A stretch of 64,000 nt of DNA, taken from assembly GCA_038373885.1 (NCBI GenBank), contig JAWZYV010013292.1:62001-126000 (forward strand), in the 5' to 3' direction. The translations under genes and the position numbers were made by a program. Source of the stretch: Cheiracanthium punctorium (lineage: Eukaryota; Arthropoda; Arachnida; Araneae; Cheiracanthiidae). The notes beneath the pieces are model-generated. The model did not search any database, was not told the DNA's origin, and saw nothing but the letters and a program-made list of their open reading frames with translations. Numbering within the stretch: position 1 is the first letter of the stretch; each line of letters begins with the position of its first letter. This document shows, piece by piece, positions 24,743-35,493 of this stretch.

Positions 24743-26066
24743 CTAGCTGAAGTACCCGTCCTTGACGGGTTAGTGAATGCAAATTTCCAAAAAGTAAGAA
24801 CTTTCGTCAGCATTGTAGGAGTACACAGAATGGATGTAGTATGTTGCCAAGGTAAAAAAAGCGAAGTTATAATTTTTATGTATTGTTAAACTATTACATG
24901 TTAGAGAGTAACAAAGTAATATCATTTCATTCGCTTTAGTCGTAATTATGTGATGCGCGAACGAATATTTACGCATATTGAATATATTTACGACAAATAA
25001 TTTTCGCAAAATCTCAAAATCTAATCAACATTTTTGAAAAATGTGAAGCCTAGAATTTAAGTTGAGTGACAACCTATCCTGTCACCCAATTTCGTTTCAT
25101 TCCCTGTAGTATTTATTTCGTGATGCCGGAACAAAATTTCAGCATTTTAAAACGATTTTCGCAAAATCTCAAAATGTAATCAAAATATTTTAAAATTTCA
25201 ACGCCTATAAATTAAGATTAGCAACTACCTATCATATCACTAAATTTCGTATCATTCGTATTAGTCGTTATTACGTGATGTTTGAAGAAATATAAACGTA
25301 TTTTGAGAGAATTTTCACAAAATCTCAAAATCTAATAAAAATGTTTAAAAAATTGGACACCTGTAAATTATGTTGAGCAACCATCTATCATGTGACCAAA
25401 TTTCATATCATTCGCTTTAGTCGTCATTACGTAATGCGGGAACAAAGATTCACTCAGTTTTAAACGATTTTCGCAAAATCTCGAAATCTGATCGATTTTT
25501 TTTAATTAGATGCTAATAGTTTAAGGTGAGTGACCACCTATCATTTCACCAAATATCATTTTTTCACCTTTGCAGTTATTACGTGATGTGCGAACACAAA
25601 TTTACGCAGTTTGAAATGATTTTCGCAAAATCTCAAAATCTAGTCAAGATTTTTTTTTAATTCGACGCCTATGTTTTAAGTTGAGTGAGCACCTATCATG
25701 ACACCCAATTTCATATCATTCGCTTCAGTCGTTTTTACGTGATGCTTGAACACAAATTTACGCAGTTTGAAAGGATTTTCGCAAAATCTCAAAATCCAAT
25801 CAAGATTTTTTAAAAATTCGACGCCTATGTTTTAAGTTGAGTGACCACCTATCATGACACCCAATTTCATATCATTCGCTTCAGTCGTTTTTACGTGATG
25901 CTTAAACATAAAAAGCGTCACGGACAGAACGACAGAATGACAGAGACAGACAAAACTTTTTTTTGAGGGTCGCATCGGATTCCCGGGTGCTTGAAACGGA
26001 TAGAAATCGCAAAATTTTTGAATTCCAAGAAATGTACAGACAAAAGTCTAATTTTATTTATATAGA
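24743..26066 (-). mobile_element. Non-autonomous Helitron, full length (copy A), shorter array
   Basis: This is the same family as 26385-28316 but on the opposite strand. The 3' CTAG is at 24743-24746 and the hairpin is at about 24753-24770. The 5' TC end lies at 26066-26065 read on the - strand. It is flanked by A before and T after, as expected. At 1324 bp it is 608 bp shorter than copy B, almost exactly four 152-156-bp repeat units. Confidence 0.88.
24950..25910 (-). repeat. ~155-bp tandem array of Helitron copy A
   Basis: Read on the - strand the units start near 25905, 25745, 25590, 25435, 25280, 25124 and 24955. The distal five units correspond one to one with the distinct distal units of copy B, and the homogeneous proximal units are fewer. 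Confidence 0.85.
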
Positions 26067-26384
26067 TTTTTACATGACAATAGTGGATAAATCACGATCA
26101 CGGCTATCGATTGAAATGCCAGGTAGCCTAAGAAAAAAGCAAAAAGGAATTTCTTCCAGACTTGCATAAGATATGGGTTAGTACCCTTAGAAAGACCACC
26201 ACAAGGTACTACGATGTAACATCCCAGTATAGATAATGCCGAACCTACAAACAAATTGGATACAAAACAGATTGGACGAACAGTAGGAATGAGGGGGACC
26301 CAGCACAGCTTGTACTGTTATTAAGTACAATTTGCCGTAGTAATCTTCGTCACAACAAAATTATAATTTATACCTTGAGAATAA
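26067..26384. other. 318-bp spacer between head-to-head Helitrons
   Basis: This non-repetitive AT-rich stretch separates the 5' ends of copies A and B. It includes a weak match to the SINE segment 'gttagtacccttagaaagacc' near 26176, probably a SINE fragment. No gene is seen. Confidence 0.5.
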
Positions 26385-28316
26385 TCTATATAAATAAAAT
26401 TAGACTTTTGTCTGTACATTTCTTGGAATTCAAAAATTTTACAATTTCTATCCGTTTCAAGCACCCGGGATTCCGATGCGACCCTCAAAAAAAAGTTTGT
26501 CTGTCTGTCATTCTGTCATTCTGTCCGTGACGCTTTTTTTGTTTAAGCATCACGTAAAAACGACTGAAGCGAATGATATGAAATTTTGTGTCATGATAGG
26601 TGGTCACTCAACTTAAAACATAGGCGTCGAATTTTTAAAAAATCTTGATTAGATTTTCCGATTTTGCGAAAATCGTTTCAAACTGCGTAAATTTGTGTTC
26701 AAGCATCACGTAAAAACGACTGAAGCGAATGATATGAAATTGGGTGTCATGATAGGTGGTCACTCAACTTAAAACATAGGCGTCGAATTTTTAAAAAATC
26801 TGGATTAGATTTTCAGATTTTGCGAAAATCGTTTCAAACTGCGTAAATTTGTGTTTAAGCATCACGTAAAAACGACTGAAGCGAATGATATAAAATTACG
26901 TGTCATGATAGGTGGTCACTCAACTTAAAACATAGGCGTCGAATTTTTAAAAAATCTTGATTGGATTTTGAGATTTTGCGAAAATCCTTTCAAACTGCGT
27001 AAATTTGTGTTCAAGCATCACGTAAAAACGACTGAAGCGAATGATATGAAATTGGGTGTCATGATAGGTGGTCACTCAACTTAAAACATAGGCGTCGAAT
27101 TTTTAAAAAATCTTGATTAGATTTTCAGATTTTGCGAAAATCATTTCAAACTGCGTAAATTTGTGTTCAAGCATCACGCAAAAACGACTGAAGCGAATGA
27201 TATGAAATTGGCTGTCATGATAGGTGGTCACTCAACTTAAAACATAGGCGTCGAATTTTTAAAAAATCTTGATTGGATTTTGAGATTTTGCGAAAATCCT
27301 TTCAAACTGCGTAAATTTGTGTTCGAGCATCACGTAAAAACGACTGAAGCGAATGATATGAAATTGGGTGTCATGATAGGTGCTCACTCAACGTAAAACT
27401 TAGGCGTCGAATTAAAAAAAAATCTTGACTAGATTTTGAGATTTTGCGAAAATCATTTCAAACTGCGTAAATTTGTGTTCGCACATCACGTAATAACTGC
27501 AAAGGTGAAAAAATGATATTTTGTGAAATGATAGGTGGTCACTCACCTTAAACTATAAGCATCTAATTAAAAAAAATTGATCAGATTTCGAGATTTTGCG
27601 AAAATCGTTTAAAACTGAGTGAATCTTTGTTCCCGCATTAAGTAATAATGACTAAAGCGAATTATATGATATTTGGTCACATGATAGATGGTTGCTCAAC
27701 ATAAACTATAGGTGTCCAATTTTTTAAATATTTTTATTGGATTTTGAGATTTTGTGAAAATTCTCTCAAAATGCGCTTATATTTCTTCAAACATCACGTA
27801 ATAACGACTAATACGAATGATACGAAATTTAGTGATAGGATAGGTAGTTGCTAATCTTAATTTATAGGCGTTGAAATTTTAAAATATATTGATTACATTT
27901 TGAGATTTTGCGAAAATCGTTTTAAAATGCTGAAAGTTTGTTCCAGCATCACGAAATAAAGACTGCAGGGAATGGAACGAAATTGGGTGACAGGATAGGT
28001 TGTCACTCAACTTAAATTCTAGCCTTCAAAATTTTTCAAAAATGTTGATAAGATTTTGAGATTTTGCGAAAATTATTTCAATATGCGTCAATATTCGTTC
28101 GCGCATCACATAATTACGACCAAAGCGAATGAAAAGATATTACTTAGTGACTCTCTAACCTGTAATATTTTAACAATACATAAAAATTATAACTTCGCTT
28201 TCTCTACTTTGGCAACATACTACATCCATTCTGTGTACTCCTACAATGCTGACGAAAGTTCTTGCTTTTTGGAAATTTGCATTCACTAACCCGTCAAGGA
28301 CGGGTACTTCAGCTAG
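26385..28316 (+). mobile_element. Non-autonomous Helitron, full length (copy B) with 156-bp tandem array
   Basis: The element begins TCTATATAAATAAAATTAGA at 26385 and ends with a perfect hairpin (ACCCGTC-aag-GACGGGT, 28286-28302 region) followed by ACTTCAG and CTAG at 28313-28316. It sits between A (26384) and T (28317). TC at the 5' end, a short GC-rich hairpin about 11 nt before a CTRR 3' end, and A^T insertion without target duplication are the Helitron hallmarks. No Rep/helicase coding capacity is present. About 140 bp of unique 5' sequence, including a CTGTCTGTCATTCTGTC stretch, precedes the array. It is the longest of three copies in the window. Confidence 0.88.
26545..28110 (+). repeat. 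156-bp tandem array of Helitron copy B
   Basis: Unit starts, marked by the GCATCACGTAAAAACGACTG block or its variants, fall at about 26545, 26701, 26857, 27013, 27169, 27325, 27481, 27633, 27790, 27945 and 28098. Spacing is 156 bp for the first six intervals, then 152-157. The first six units are nearly identical, while the last five are each distinct. Each unit holds a GGTGGTCACTCAACTTAAAA segment and a GATTTTGCGAAAATCGTTTC segment. Confidence 0.9.
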
Positions 28317-28886
28317 TTAATAATATATTTAACTCCCAAAATCTATACAAGCGCAGCATCCCGTAAGACATGATGATTCATTTGTTCATATGCCACCCCT
28401 CTCGCTTTCTTTATTTTCCCCCCCTTTCTCCTCTAATTTAATAAAATTTCATCCAGTTAAATGTCACCGAAAAAAAAAGAAGAATTCCAACACCATCCCT
28501 ACTTACTACAATAATTTCCATAGAAAAATAAATTTCTACCAAAAATTGACGGAGGTATCATTTCGTGTTAGCCTGTGACCTTTCATAGGCAGATGGATGA
28601 CTGTCCGACCTTTTGGGCCTTTCTCTCTCCCTTCAGAGATGACCTCATTCATTGATCGAGCAGACAGGGGCCGGAGCGGGGGAGGGAGGGGTGTGTGTCT
28701 CTATCATAACATCAACCTCTTCTTGATTAGATGGTTTTAATACGTGCTGGATGGCCGCATGGAATTTCAACCAGGGAGAAATGTCAAACGAAAATTAATT
28801 TGGAAACGAGCCGAAGAGGATCCCGTTAGCTCAAAGTGTGTTGTTGAGGTTGCGATGGTGATGAAATTGTGTGCTAAGGAGGATTT
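28317..28886. other. Non-genic stretch between Helitron B and the foldback MITE
   Basis: Pyrimidine-rich zone 28395-28440 and G-rich zone 28668-28700. No gene is seen. Confidence 0.45.
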
Positions 28887-29341
28887 ATAACCCTTTAACG
28901 CGCAGTGTTCCCGCTCTGGGAACACCAAACTCTGACGTTTTGACTGTTGCCAGTCACGAAGAATAGATTTGATTTCTATAAAAAATAGTTGCAGGTGACA
29001 TAGCTCCACGAGAATCCTTTACTTTTGAGCACGCCATTTCCCGTAAAAAAAATTGTCGCGATTCTTTTTGACAGCACTGATATCTGCTGAAAAATGGAAG
29101 AATGCGAGAACATCTGGATAGATTGCCCAATGCTGAAAACAAGGCAGCCGTTGCCATCGCTCGACTTAACTACCAGCAAGATGGCGGACGATCGAAACGT
29201 TCATCGCGCGCCACAGATCTAGATACTCTTTTTGACGCAGCTGGCTGTTGCGGCACAGCCAAGGTCAAAAGGGTCTCTAGATCTGTGGCAACGGCTGCCC
29301 TGTTTTCAGCATTGGGAAAGGGTTGCGCCTCAAAGAGTTAA
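28887..29341. mobile_element. piggyBac-type foldback MITE, longer copy
   Basis: The left boundary is ATAA-CCCTTTAACG (TTAA decayed) and the right is CAAAGAG-TTAA. A ~31-bp inverted repeat (CCCAATGCTGAAAACA... at about 29126 and its complement at about 29287) has one mismatch. Relative to 50908-51164 it holds about 200 extra bp on the left. Both copies contain the core CGATCGAAACGTTCATCG or a near match. Confidence 0.78.
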
Positions 29342-29394
29342 GGTATCTACGAATTCAGATTAAAGTATAGGGCAAATTCTTATTGCTTTCTTTT

Positions 29395-29625
29395 GTTTTG
29401 CCATAACACGCTTGGGCTATCTGGCAAAGGGAGAAATGCCTTGGGAGGAGAACTTTTTAAAGGTTTATCGAGCGTATTATTCATGTTACATCTGGAGAAA
29501 AACCACCCGAAACTCCAGGTTGTTAGATCGGCAGACATGCACTAGGCCATTTCCCTTCAGCTATCTTCAGTGATGCCTTATCCACTCAGCCGTTGGTCAG
29601 CCTGGGGCACAATTGATTGAGGCTG
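29395..29625 (-). mobile_element. tRNA-derived SINE, - strand
   Basis: The complementary strand carries CCAACGGCTGAGTGGATAAG as A-box region, then the core (TTACATCTGGAGAAAAACC on the + strand). It abuts the hAT element at 29645. Confidence 0.65.
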
Positions 29626-29644
29626 CAGTTTGAAGGAACAAAAC

Positions 29645-30669
29645 CAGGGTTGGCTTTTTACCGGTAAAAACTGCTTTTTACCAGGGCATGGTAAAAACTA
29701 GGTTTTTACCGGTAAAAACCTGGGGAAAAGGGGTAAAAACCTAATGATACAAAAAACTCCCCGAGTCATAAACTGTATGTTAATGCTATTTATAAAACTG
29801 TATTTTCATGTAATTGATGTGGATATATCATCATAAGGACATACTGATGATGCAAACTACATTATGTGATTGTGCAAACTACATTATGTAATAAGTAATA
29901 TTTGTAAGCATTTGGTTTTCATTAAAATGGTTAAGATAAGTCAGTGTAATAAAAGTATATTTACAATTGTCCTTTAAGTAAAAATTATTTAACTAGCCTG
30001 CATTACATAATTGTAATAAATATTGTAATGTGCCTTCTCATAATAATAGTTTTAATAAGTTTCATAATGATAAATGTACATTATCTATAAATTTGAATTC
30101 TTGTAAGATGAAAACATGGATGAAAGTTTTCTGTGTTTATTATATTCCTCAAAATGAACTATTTTCATATAGCATTCTTTTACTTACCAAATCAGACACT
30201 GAATTAGGTGAATATTGTTATATGGAAATGGAAATAGTGATATTAAATGTCCTGAACTTTTATCCCTGAGAAAATGAAAAAATAGCAGATAAATCTTCAT
30301 TGTTTGCTTGTAGATTAAGGCCGATTGACTGCACTAGGGTCCCAGTCCTATAGGGGAATACCTTCCTATTTCTAAAGGATCCTAGCCAGTATTTATGCGC
30401 AGTTTCTGAAAAAAAACACGGAAACAGCCAGATCAACAGGCAGGACCGGGGTATGAACCTGGCACCTCCCACCATCCAGTTTCGAGAGCAGAACATCTCA
30501 GTCATTGGTGGAGAGATAAATCTTCAAAAAAGTGACAAAAAATAGTCAAACTAATAAGTTTTTCTCAAAGGTGGTAAAAACCCTGGTAAAAACATGTTTT
30601 TCCAAAGACGGTAAAAACCGTAGTAAAAACCGGTAAATACCATCAGACGGTAAATACCGCCCAACCCTG
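29645..30669. mobile_element. hAT-type non-autonomous element with GGTAAAAACC repeats
   Basis: The ends CAGGGTTGG / CCAACCCTG are flanked by a perfect 8-bp duplication AACAAAAC (29637-29644, 30670-30677). Both subterminal regions are packed with the motif GGTAAAAACC and relatives (about six copies on the left, six on the right), which look like transposase-binding repeats. The middle is AT-rich without coding signal and holds a - strand SINE (about 30310-30510). Confidence 0.85.
30310..30510 (-). mobile_element. tRNA-derived SINE nested in hAT element 29645-30669
   Basis: On the - strand: CAATGACTGAGATGTTCTGC as A-box region, GCCAGGTTCATACCCC as B-box, then a TTTTTTTTCAGAAACTG core. It inserted after the hAT element. 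Confidence 0.65.
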
Positions 30670-31044
30670 AACAAAACCTGCCTCACGGATTCGGCTCATA
30701 AATCATAATAAAACTAGTTGCGCCAGGGACTCGAAACAATTCAGGATGTTTCTTCACAAGAAAGCAACGCTACACATGGGAATAAATAATAATTCTGTGC
30801 ATTTCATGAAACTTTCAGGAAAAATTCTTAACATGGAATTGCACAACTAAAGTTTTCAGTGTGGTGCATTTTTAAAAATATTTTTTGAAAATTCCGTAAC
30901 TGATAAATTTTTGCCCTTTACTGCCATGATAGTGCAGCTTGCACTATCTACTGCATACCTTAAAAATTTTCAATTATCCGACATAATTACCTTATTTGTA
31001 CGTATGTGTCGATTATTTGTTTGTTTATGATTAAGCCATACTAC

Positions 31045-31232
31045 CCGAGGGTTATCTGGCTAGGGAGGAATGTATTTGGCGTTGGACTTCTAATTCATAT
31101 TCCCATTACATCTGGAGTAAACCGCCCTAAACTCTAGACCGTTAGATCGACAGCTGTGTAGGCCAGAACCCTGGATCTTCACACTTCAGCGTCTACCATT
31201 TTCAGTATCTTATCCACTCGGCCATGGTAGGG
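31045..31232 (-). mobile_element. tRNA-derived SINE, - strand
   Basis: The + strand carries TTACATCTGGAGTAAACCGC, CTCTAGACCGTTAGATCGAC and, at the end, TCTTATCCACTCGGCCATGG, the complement of the A-box head. Confidence 0.65.
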
Positions 31233-31821
31233 CCATTTATGTATCGAAATTGCATGATTTTTTTAGTTTTCAGGGAAAAATGGACGATAAAAGCATTTTA
31301 CCGGAAACTAGTCTCTTTATATCATTGTCCCTTCCTTCTATAAATCTCTGACTTGTTCGTTCTCATAATTGAAAATACGCATCAGAGAAGGTTCCCATTC
31401 TGTGACCTGTGTGGCCTGCAAGCATGGGAAGGAGGGAGGGCATTGTTGCACTTGTGCAGTCGGACAAATGAAATTCACACGTTGTGCCTGTTCTTTTTGT
31501 AAATCATGCCTTTTAAAAAATTTAATTCTGCTAGAGACTCGGAAAATTTTAGAATGTGCCTTTACAAGTTATACTTGTGAACTGGCCCAAACAACGAACC
31601 TATAAGAGTTACGAAACACCCAGGAAAAAAAAAAATCCTCTTACCATACAGAATTTTGCACCATTTCCCTGAACAGATAACTCCTCGGCCCATTTCTGAA
31701 AGCGAATTTTGTGCTTATGAATTTTTTTCTAAAAGTTGCATGAAACATACAGTTTTACTGTTAGTATTAGTACATAGTGCATTTTGCGAAGAAGCATTAT
31801 TAATTTTTTGGCCATTAACGC

Positions 31822-32050
31822 CTCCCCATGGCACACTGGTATGTCACTGAAAATGGTAAACGGCCGAAGTGTGAAGGTTCCGGGTCCCATCGCGCGGCTG
31901 TCGATCTAACGGTCTGGAGTTTTGGTAGGTTTTCTCCAGATGTAAAGTGAATACGCTTCAGAACCCCTTAGAAAGTCCTCGTACCAAGGCACCTGCAAAT
32001 CCTTCGCAGATCGCCCCTGCGTAGCGTTGCCATAATCACACAAACAATCT
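31822..32050 (+). mobile_element. tRNA-derived SINE
   Basis: A-box TGGCACACTGG at 31829, B-box-like GGTTCCGGGTCCC at 31876, core TTTTCTCCAGATGTAAAG, CCCCTTAGAAAGTCC, and the subfamily tail CCCTGCGTAGCGTTGCC. Confidence 0.78.
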
Positions 32051-32611
32051 TTTCTTTTATAGCTTAGGAGGTTCTAATTCGCTTAAAATGACAAAATTAC
32101 GTAATGGCTAGAACCTGGAAATTTAGAGGGATGGTTGGTTGATGCTTTCAGTTTTCCTTGTATAAAGCAAAAGCTACTTTTTCCTTTCTTTCCAAAGTAT
32201 TGTGCGGTTTTTTTTTTTTTTTTTTCTTGTAAGAGGATCTTATTCGTTGTGCTTTATGGTCAGGTACTGTGGTGTCCTTCAGTTCTTCTTATTGTATGCA
32301 AAAATTTCTTTGTTCCTATGCTGAAAAGTAATTTATCTGGGTTTATGCATTTTTCATGATGATGAGCCGACATTCATGCATGTATGAGCTTGGTCGGATG
32401 AATTGGTGAATTTTGCCCATCAATATGTATTGTTGTATTCTTAAAACTGTGTCTTGTTTCCAGACTGTATTTAAAAAGGATTTTGTCCTTTAAAAATAAT
32501 CATTTAACAATGTTGAAAAAGTGTTCGTGCATTTATGCTTTTGTTTTTCATATCCTATCTGGTAAATGAGTTTGAGTTTCCCTAACCCCTAACATCCGGA
32601 TCCTGCATACA

Positions 32612-32663
32612 ATCACGGCTACCTCAACTAGAGATAGTTGAGGTAGTCCGAGATAGCCGTGAT
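32612..32663. repeat. Imperfect hairpin next to the hAT element
   Basis: ATCACGGCTA + CCTCAACTA, loop GAGA, TAGTTGAGG, a 10-nt bulge and TAGCCGTGAT. A 12-bp inner stem is perfect. It ends 14 bp before the hAT target duplication. Confidence 0.8.
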
Positions 32664-32684
32664 ACAATCCTTGACATGTAGGTG

Positions 32685-34375
32685 CAGAGCCCAGTTAAGG
32701 GGGGGGGGGCTGCAGCCCCGGGCCCAGTGAACAAGGGGGGCCCTAGATAGAGTCAAGAAAACCCAGTAAATAGAAAAAAGAAACGCAAATTTTATGTGAA
32801 CCTAAAAATGGAGCGGTTTAATTATTTTAATGGAAGATAAAGGTAAAGTTAGTGCGTCCTGATTGTAAATTTTACAATCAAACGATGGCTTTTTACGATT
32901 GAAGGTATTGAGAAGCTTTGTTAAAGATATTCTCTGAAAAAAATTCAAAACCTATCGAGACAAAATTTTTGCATGAATAAACAGACTTTACGCAAAGAAA
33001 AAAGACATAGATTCTCATGAACAACTAAACATACTAGAAATTGGAGTAAATAAACACTAGCTTCAAACAGCATCAATCTTCTTTCACCTTCCATTGCATT
33101 GACAGACAATGTGCAACAGAGATGCCTAACATTTTAAATGCTACGAATAAAGTTAGAATTTATCTTCAAAAACCAGGTCTTGAATTTATTTACAGCTGTT
33201 AACTTGTTGAAAGGGTGGAATGCAAATATTGCATCCTTCAGAGATCAATTTGAGTTAAAAGAAAGATCTCAATTGCTATCTCCACATGTAGCGACTTAAC
33301 CTAAGGATCAGGGAAAAAGACTGAGAAGAAAAAAATTTATAAATGGTACTCTCGAATCCAAAACTACTAGCCATGTAACTCTTCAAGGATTTGAAAAACT
33401 TAAAGTTGAAACTTTATTCGTGATAGATTAAATTCAGAAAGGATAAACGAATTGATGCTTATAACTCAGTACGCAGCATTTTCAATTTCATTTCTAAATT
33501 AGGTCTCGAACAAATAAATGAAGAATCAGTCAATAATTTTCTTGAATTTTATGAAGGAGAAGTAGATTTTGAAGCCACAAAATCTGAAGTCATTCAATTT
33601 TCACAATATTTGTTAAGCTGTAGCTCAGAAAAAAAATCACTGGCAGAGCCTGATTATGACCAACAGGGGCCCCGAGCTATAAAATTTGTTTTATTTTTCA
33701 TAAAATTTTAATATAAAAAAGAATATTTCAGAACAACATTTGATATTGAGGATTTGCCCATGCGATAATAAGGCTCTGATCACCGATATAATTTATGATC
33801 ATATGTTTAAAAACGAGTTAAAAGAATTTTTTCCAAATATGTTTATTGCATTATGCATTTATTTAGCTCTGCTCTTTCGGCTTTGCAATTTGATATCGGT
33901 AAACTCCAAATTAGAGAGAATTCTATCTCTTTGAAGAACAAAAATGCAACAGAATAAGCTGCAATGTTTGGCTTTGCTGTGCTCAGAGCATGATTTAACA
34001 AGCAACCTGGATTTTTAAAGATGTAATTGAAACTTTCAGTTCGGCAAAGGCTAGGAAGAAGTCAATTAATTTTTTTTTTTAATCTGTAAAATATATTCAT
34101 TAAAGTTTTTGATGCAGTATCTTTTTCTTTGGTTGGTGTGTTAGATTCTTTTATTGTTATTTTTTTTTAAATTATTTTTTTGCAAACAGTTTCAGAGTTT
34201 ATTTAAATGGTAATGAGAATCTTATTCTAATATGACCATTATAAAATTTTATCTAACGACGAACATTCATATTAAAGAAAAAGAAAAATGTGCATGTGTG
34301 TGTGTGTGTGTGTGGGGGGGGGGGGCTCCGCTACTATCACAGCCTCGGGCCCTTAAATGGGTAAACTGGGCTCTG
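32685..34375 (+). mobile_element. Decayed hAT transposon with transposase relic
   Basis: The ends are inverted (CAGAGCCCAGTT at 32685 and its complement ending at 34375), flanked by a perfect 8-bp duplication TGTAGGTG at 32677-32684 and 34376-34383, which is diagnostic of hAT. Internally the + strand retains a broken transposase. One piece near 33445-33650 reads RIDAYNSVRSIFNFISKLG and continues with an acidic segment. Another near 33825-34020 reads FPNMFIALCIYLALLF, then, after small deletions and stops, KLQCLALLCSEHDLTSNLDF. This resembles the hAT C-terminal dimerisation domain of ZMYM-like transposases. Stops and frame changes make it non-functional. A (GT)n/G-run lies near the right end. 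Confidence 0.85.
33430..34030 (+). pseudogene. hAT transposase pseudogene
   Basis: This is the coding relic of the element at 32685-34375. At least two frame changes and several stops interrupt it. The recognisable parts are the region before the dimerisation domain and the dimerisation domain itself. The catalytic N-terminal half is not recognisable. Confidence 0.7.
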
Positions 34376-34561
34376 TGTAGGTGGTCCTGTCCATTTTTGC
34401 ATGTGGACGCCAAGTGCCGGTACGATAATCGGGACCTGTTGGCATATGTGATGCAAGCAAATCCACATGCACTTCGAAATCGCACGAAAACAGGCTCGGA
34501 TAAGCCCACCGGGAAATTTTCCGGTAGGCCGGTCACTTTCACATGCATGTTGTAAAATATG

Positions 34562-34627
34562 TTTTTGTGCCAGTCATAAACATTTTTGTGCCAGTCATAA
34601 CATTTTTGTGCCAGTCATAAATGTTTG
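34562..34627. repeat. ~21-bp tandem repeat, three units
   Basis: Three copies of TTTTTGTGCCAGTCATAAACA with a 1-nt length change. Confidence 0.85.
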
Positions 34628-35405
34628 CGCTGAAGCAGCATAGATGAATCTCTCTCTCTTTTTTTTTTTTCTCTTATTCACTTTCAATCTTGAAACGAGG
34701 CTCGTCATTTCTGCTCTCCTCATTGAGGAGGCACAAACATGTGAATTCCTGGCATGAATCCTTAAAATTCTCCTTCGGAACATAGCAACTGAGCGTCTTA
34801 TGAATACCGTCCTAGAAATATCTATAAATCAAACCTGTTTGTGTCTATGTCTATGCGATTTTCGAAGCATTACATTGTTGGTTTTTACATTTTTTAATCT
34901 GTGTTGTTGAAAAAAAAATCCTAAGGTAAATTTATACTCCTAATCCATTTTACTAATTCCTAATCACATACATATTCTCACTGTGTCTTTTACATTTTAA
35001 TATTACTATATCATAATTTTGAAGTCAACCTCATCGTCCAATCGTTTTGTACAATCACTGTAGTTATACGTGGTGCTGCCATCTAGGAGTGACATTTTGA
35101 AACAAGACACTTAATAGTATCTGAATAGTATTTTCTCCTCCTTTTCTAGGTTATAGGTCATAATTTATACCTTGTTGGTGCCGTAATTAGCGATTATTTA
35201 GCCGGGGCAGACCTTAATTTGCGCACCCCTTCCTCTTTCCACTGTGTCTCTCCCCTCAGCACGGTGCCCAGCCCCCCCCACCTTTAATTGTGGCAATGAT
35301 CTGTTATGCCTAACTGTGTGTATGTTTACGTAAATCTTATTTTAAACTGATGCACTCAACTTGTAGTATCATTTGCTAAACTTTATTTTCTTTTCTTAAT
35401 TACAG

Positions 35406-35493
35406 ACAACTAACTGAAGGTTCACTGGATAAGAACAACATAACAGAAGGCTCCAAATTAATTCTCTTGCCTAATGTTGAAACTGGCCTTATG
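35406..35493 (+). CDS. MIDN: Midnolin exon: C-terminal half of the ubiquitin-like domain
   Basis: This 88-nt exon follows a TTACAG acceptor and ends ATG|GTAATA. It enters in phase 2 (its first base A finishes a codon, probably Arg) and leaves in phase 0. The product [18 protein letters not shown] then [11 protein letters not shown] is the last two strands of the Ubl fold, just before the Catch region. The preceding intron is at least several kb long, because no matching Ubl N-terminal exon was found in the 35 kb upstream. Confidence 0.92.

Noticed and set aside
26545..28110. Possible CRISPR-like or clustered-repeat array
   Set aside because: Units are contiguous ~156-bp tandem repeats without variable spacers, in a eukaryotic Helitron.
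28056..28289. A ~78-codon open frame similar to one on the - strand at 24770-25009
   Set aside because: Both lie in the same 3' region of two Helitron copies, so the similarity is that of the element DNA. There is no codon bias or family motif, and the frames run into array repeats.
34232..34555. 107-codon open frame with poly-Cys/Val
   Set aside because: Cys-Val-Cys-Val comes from a (GT)n microsatellite and Gly from a G run at the hAT right end.
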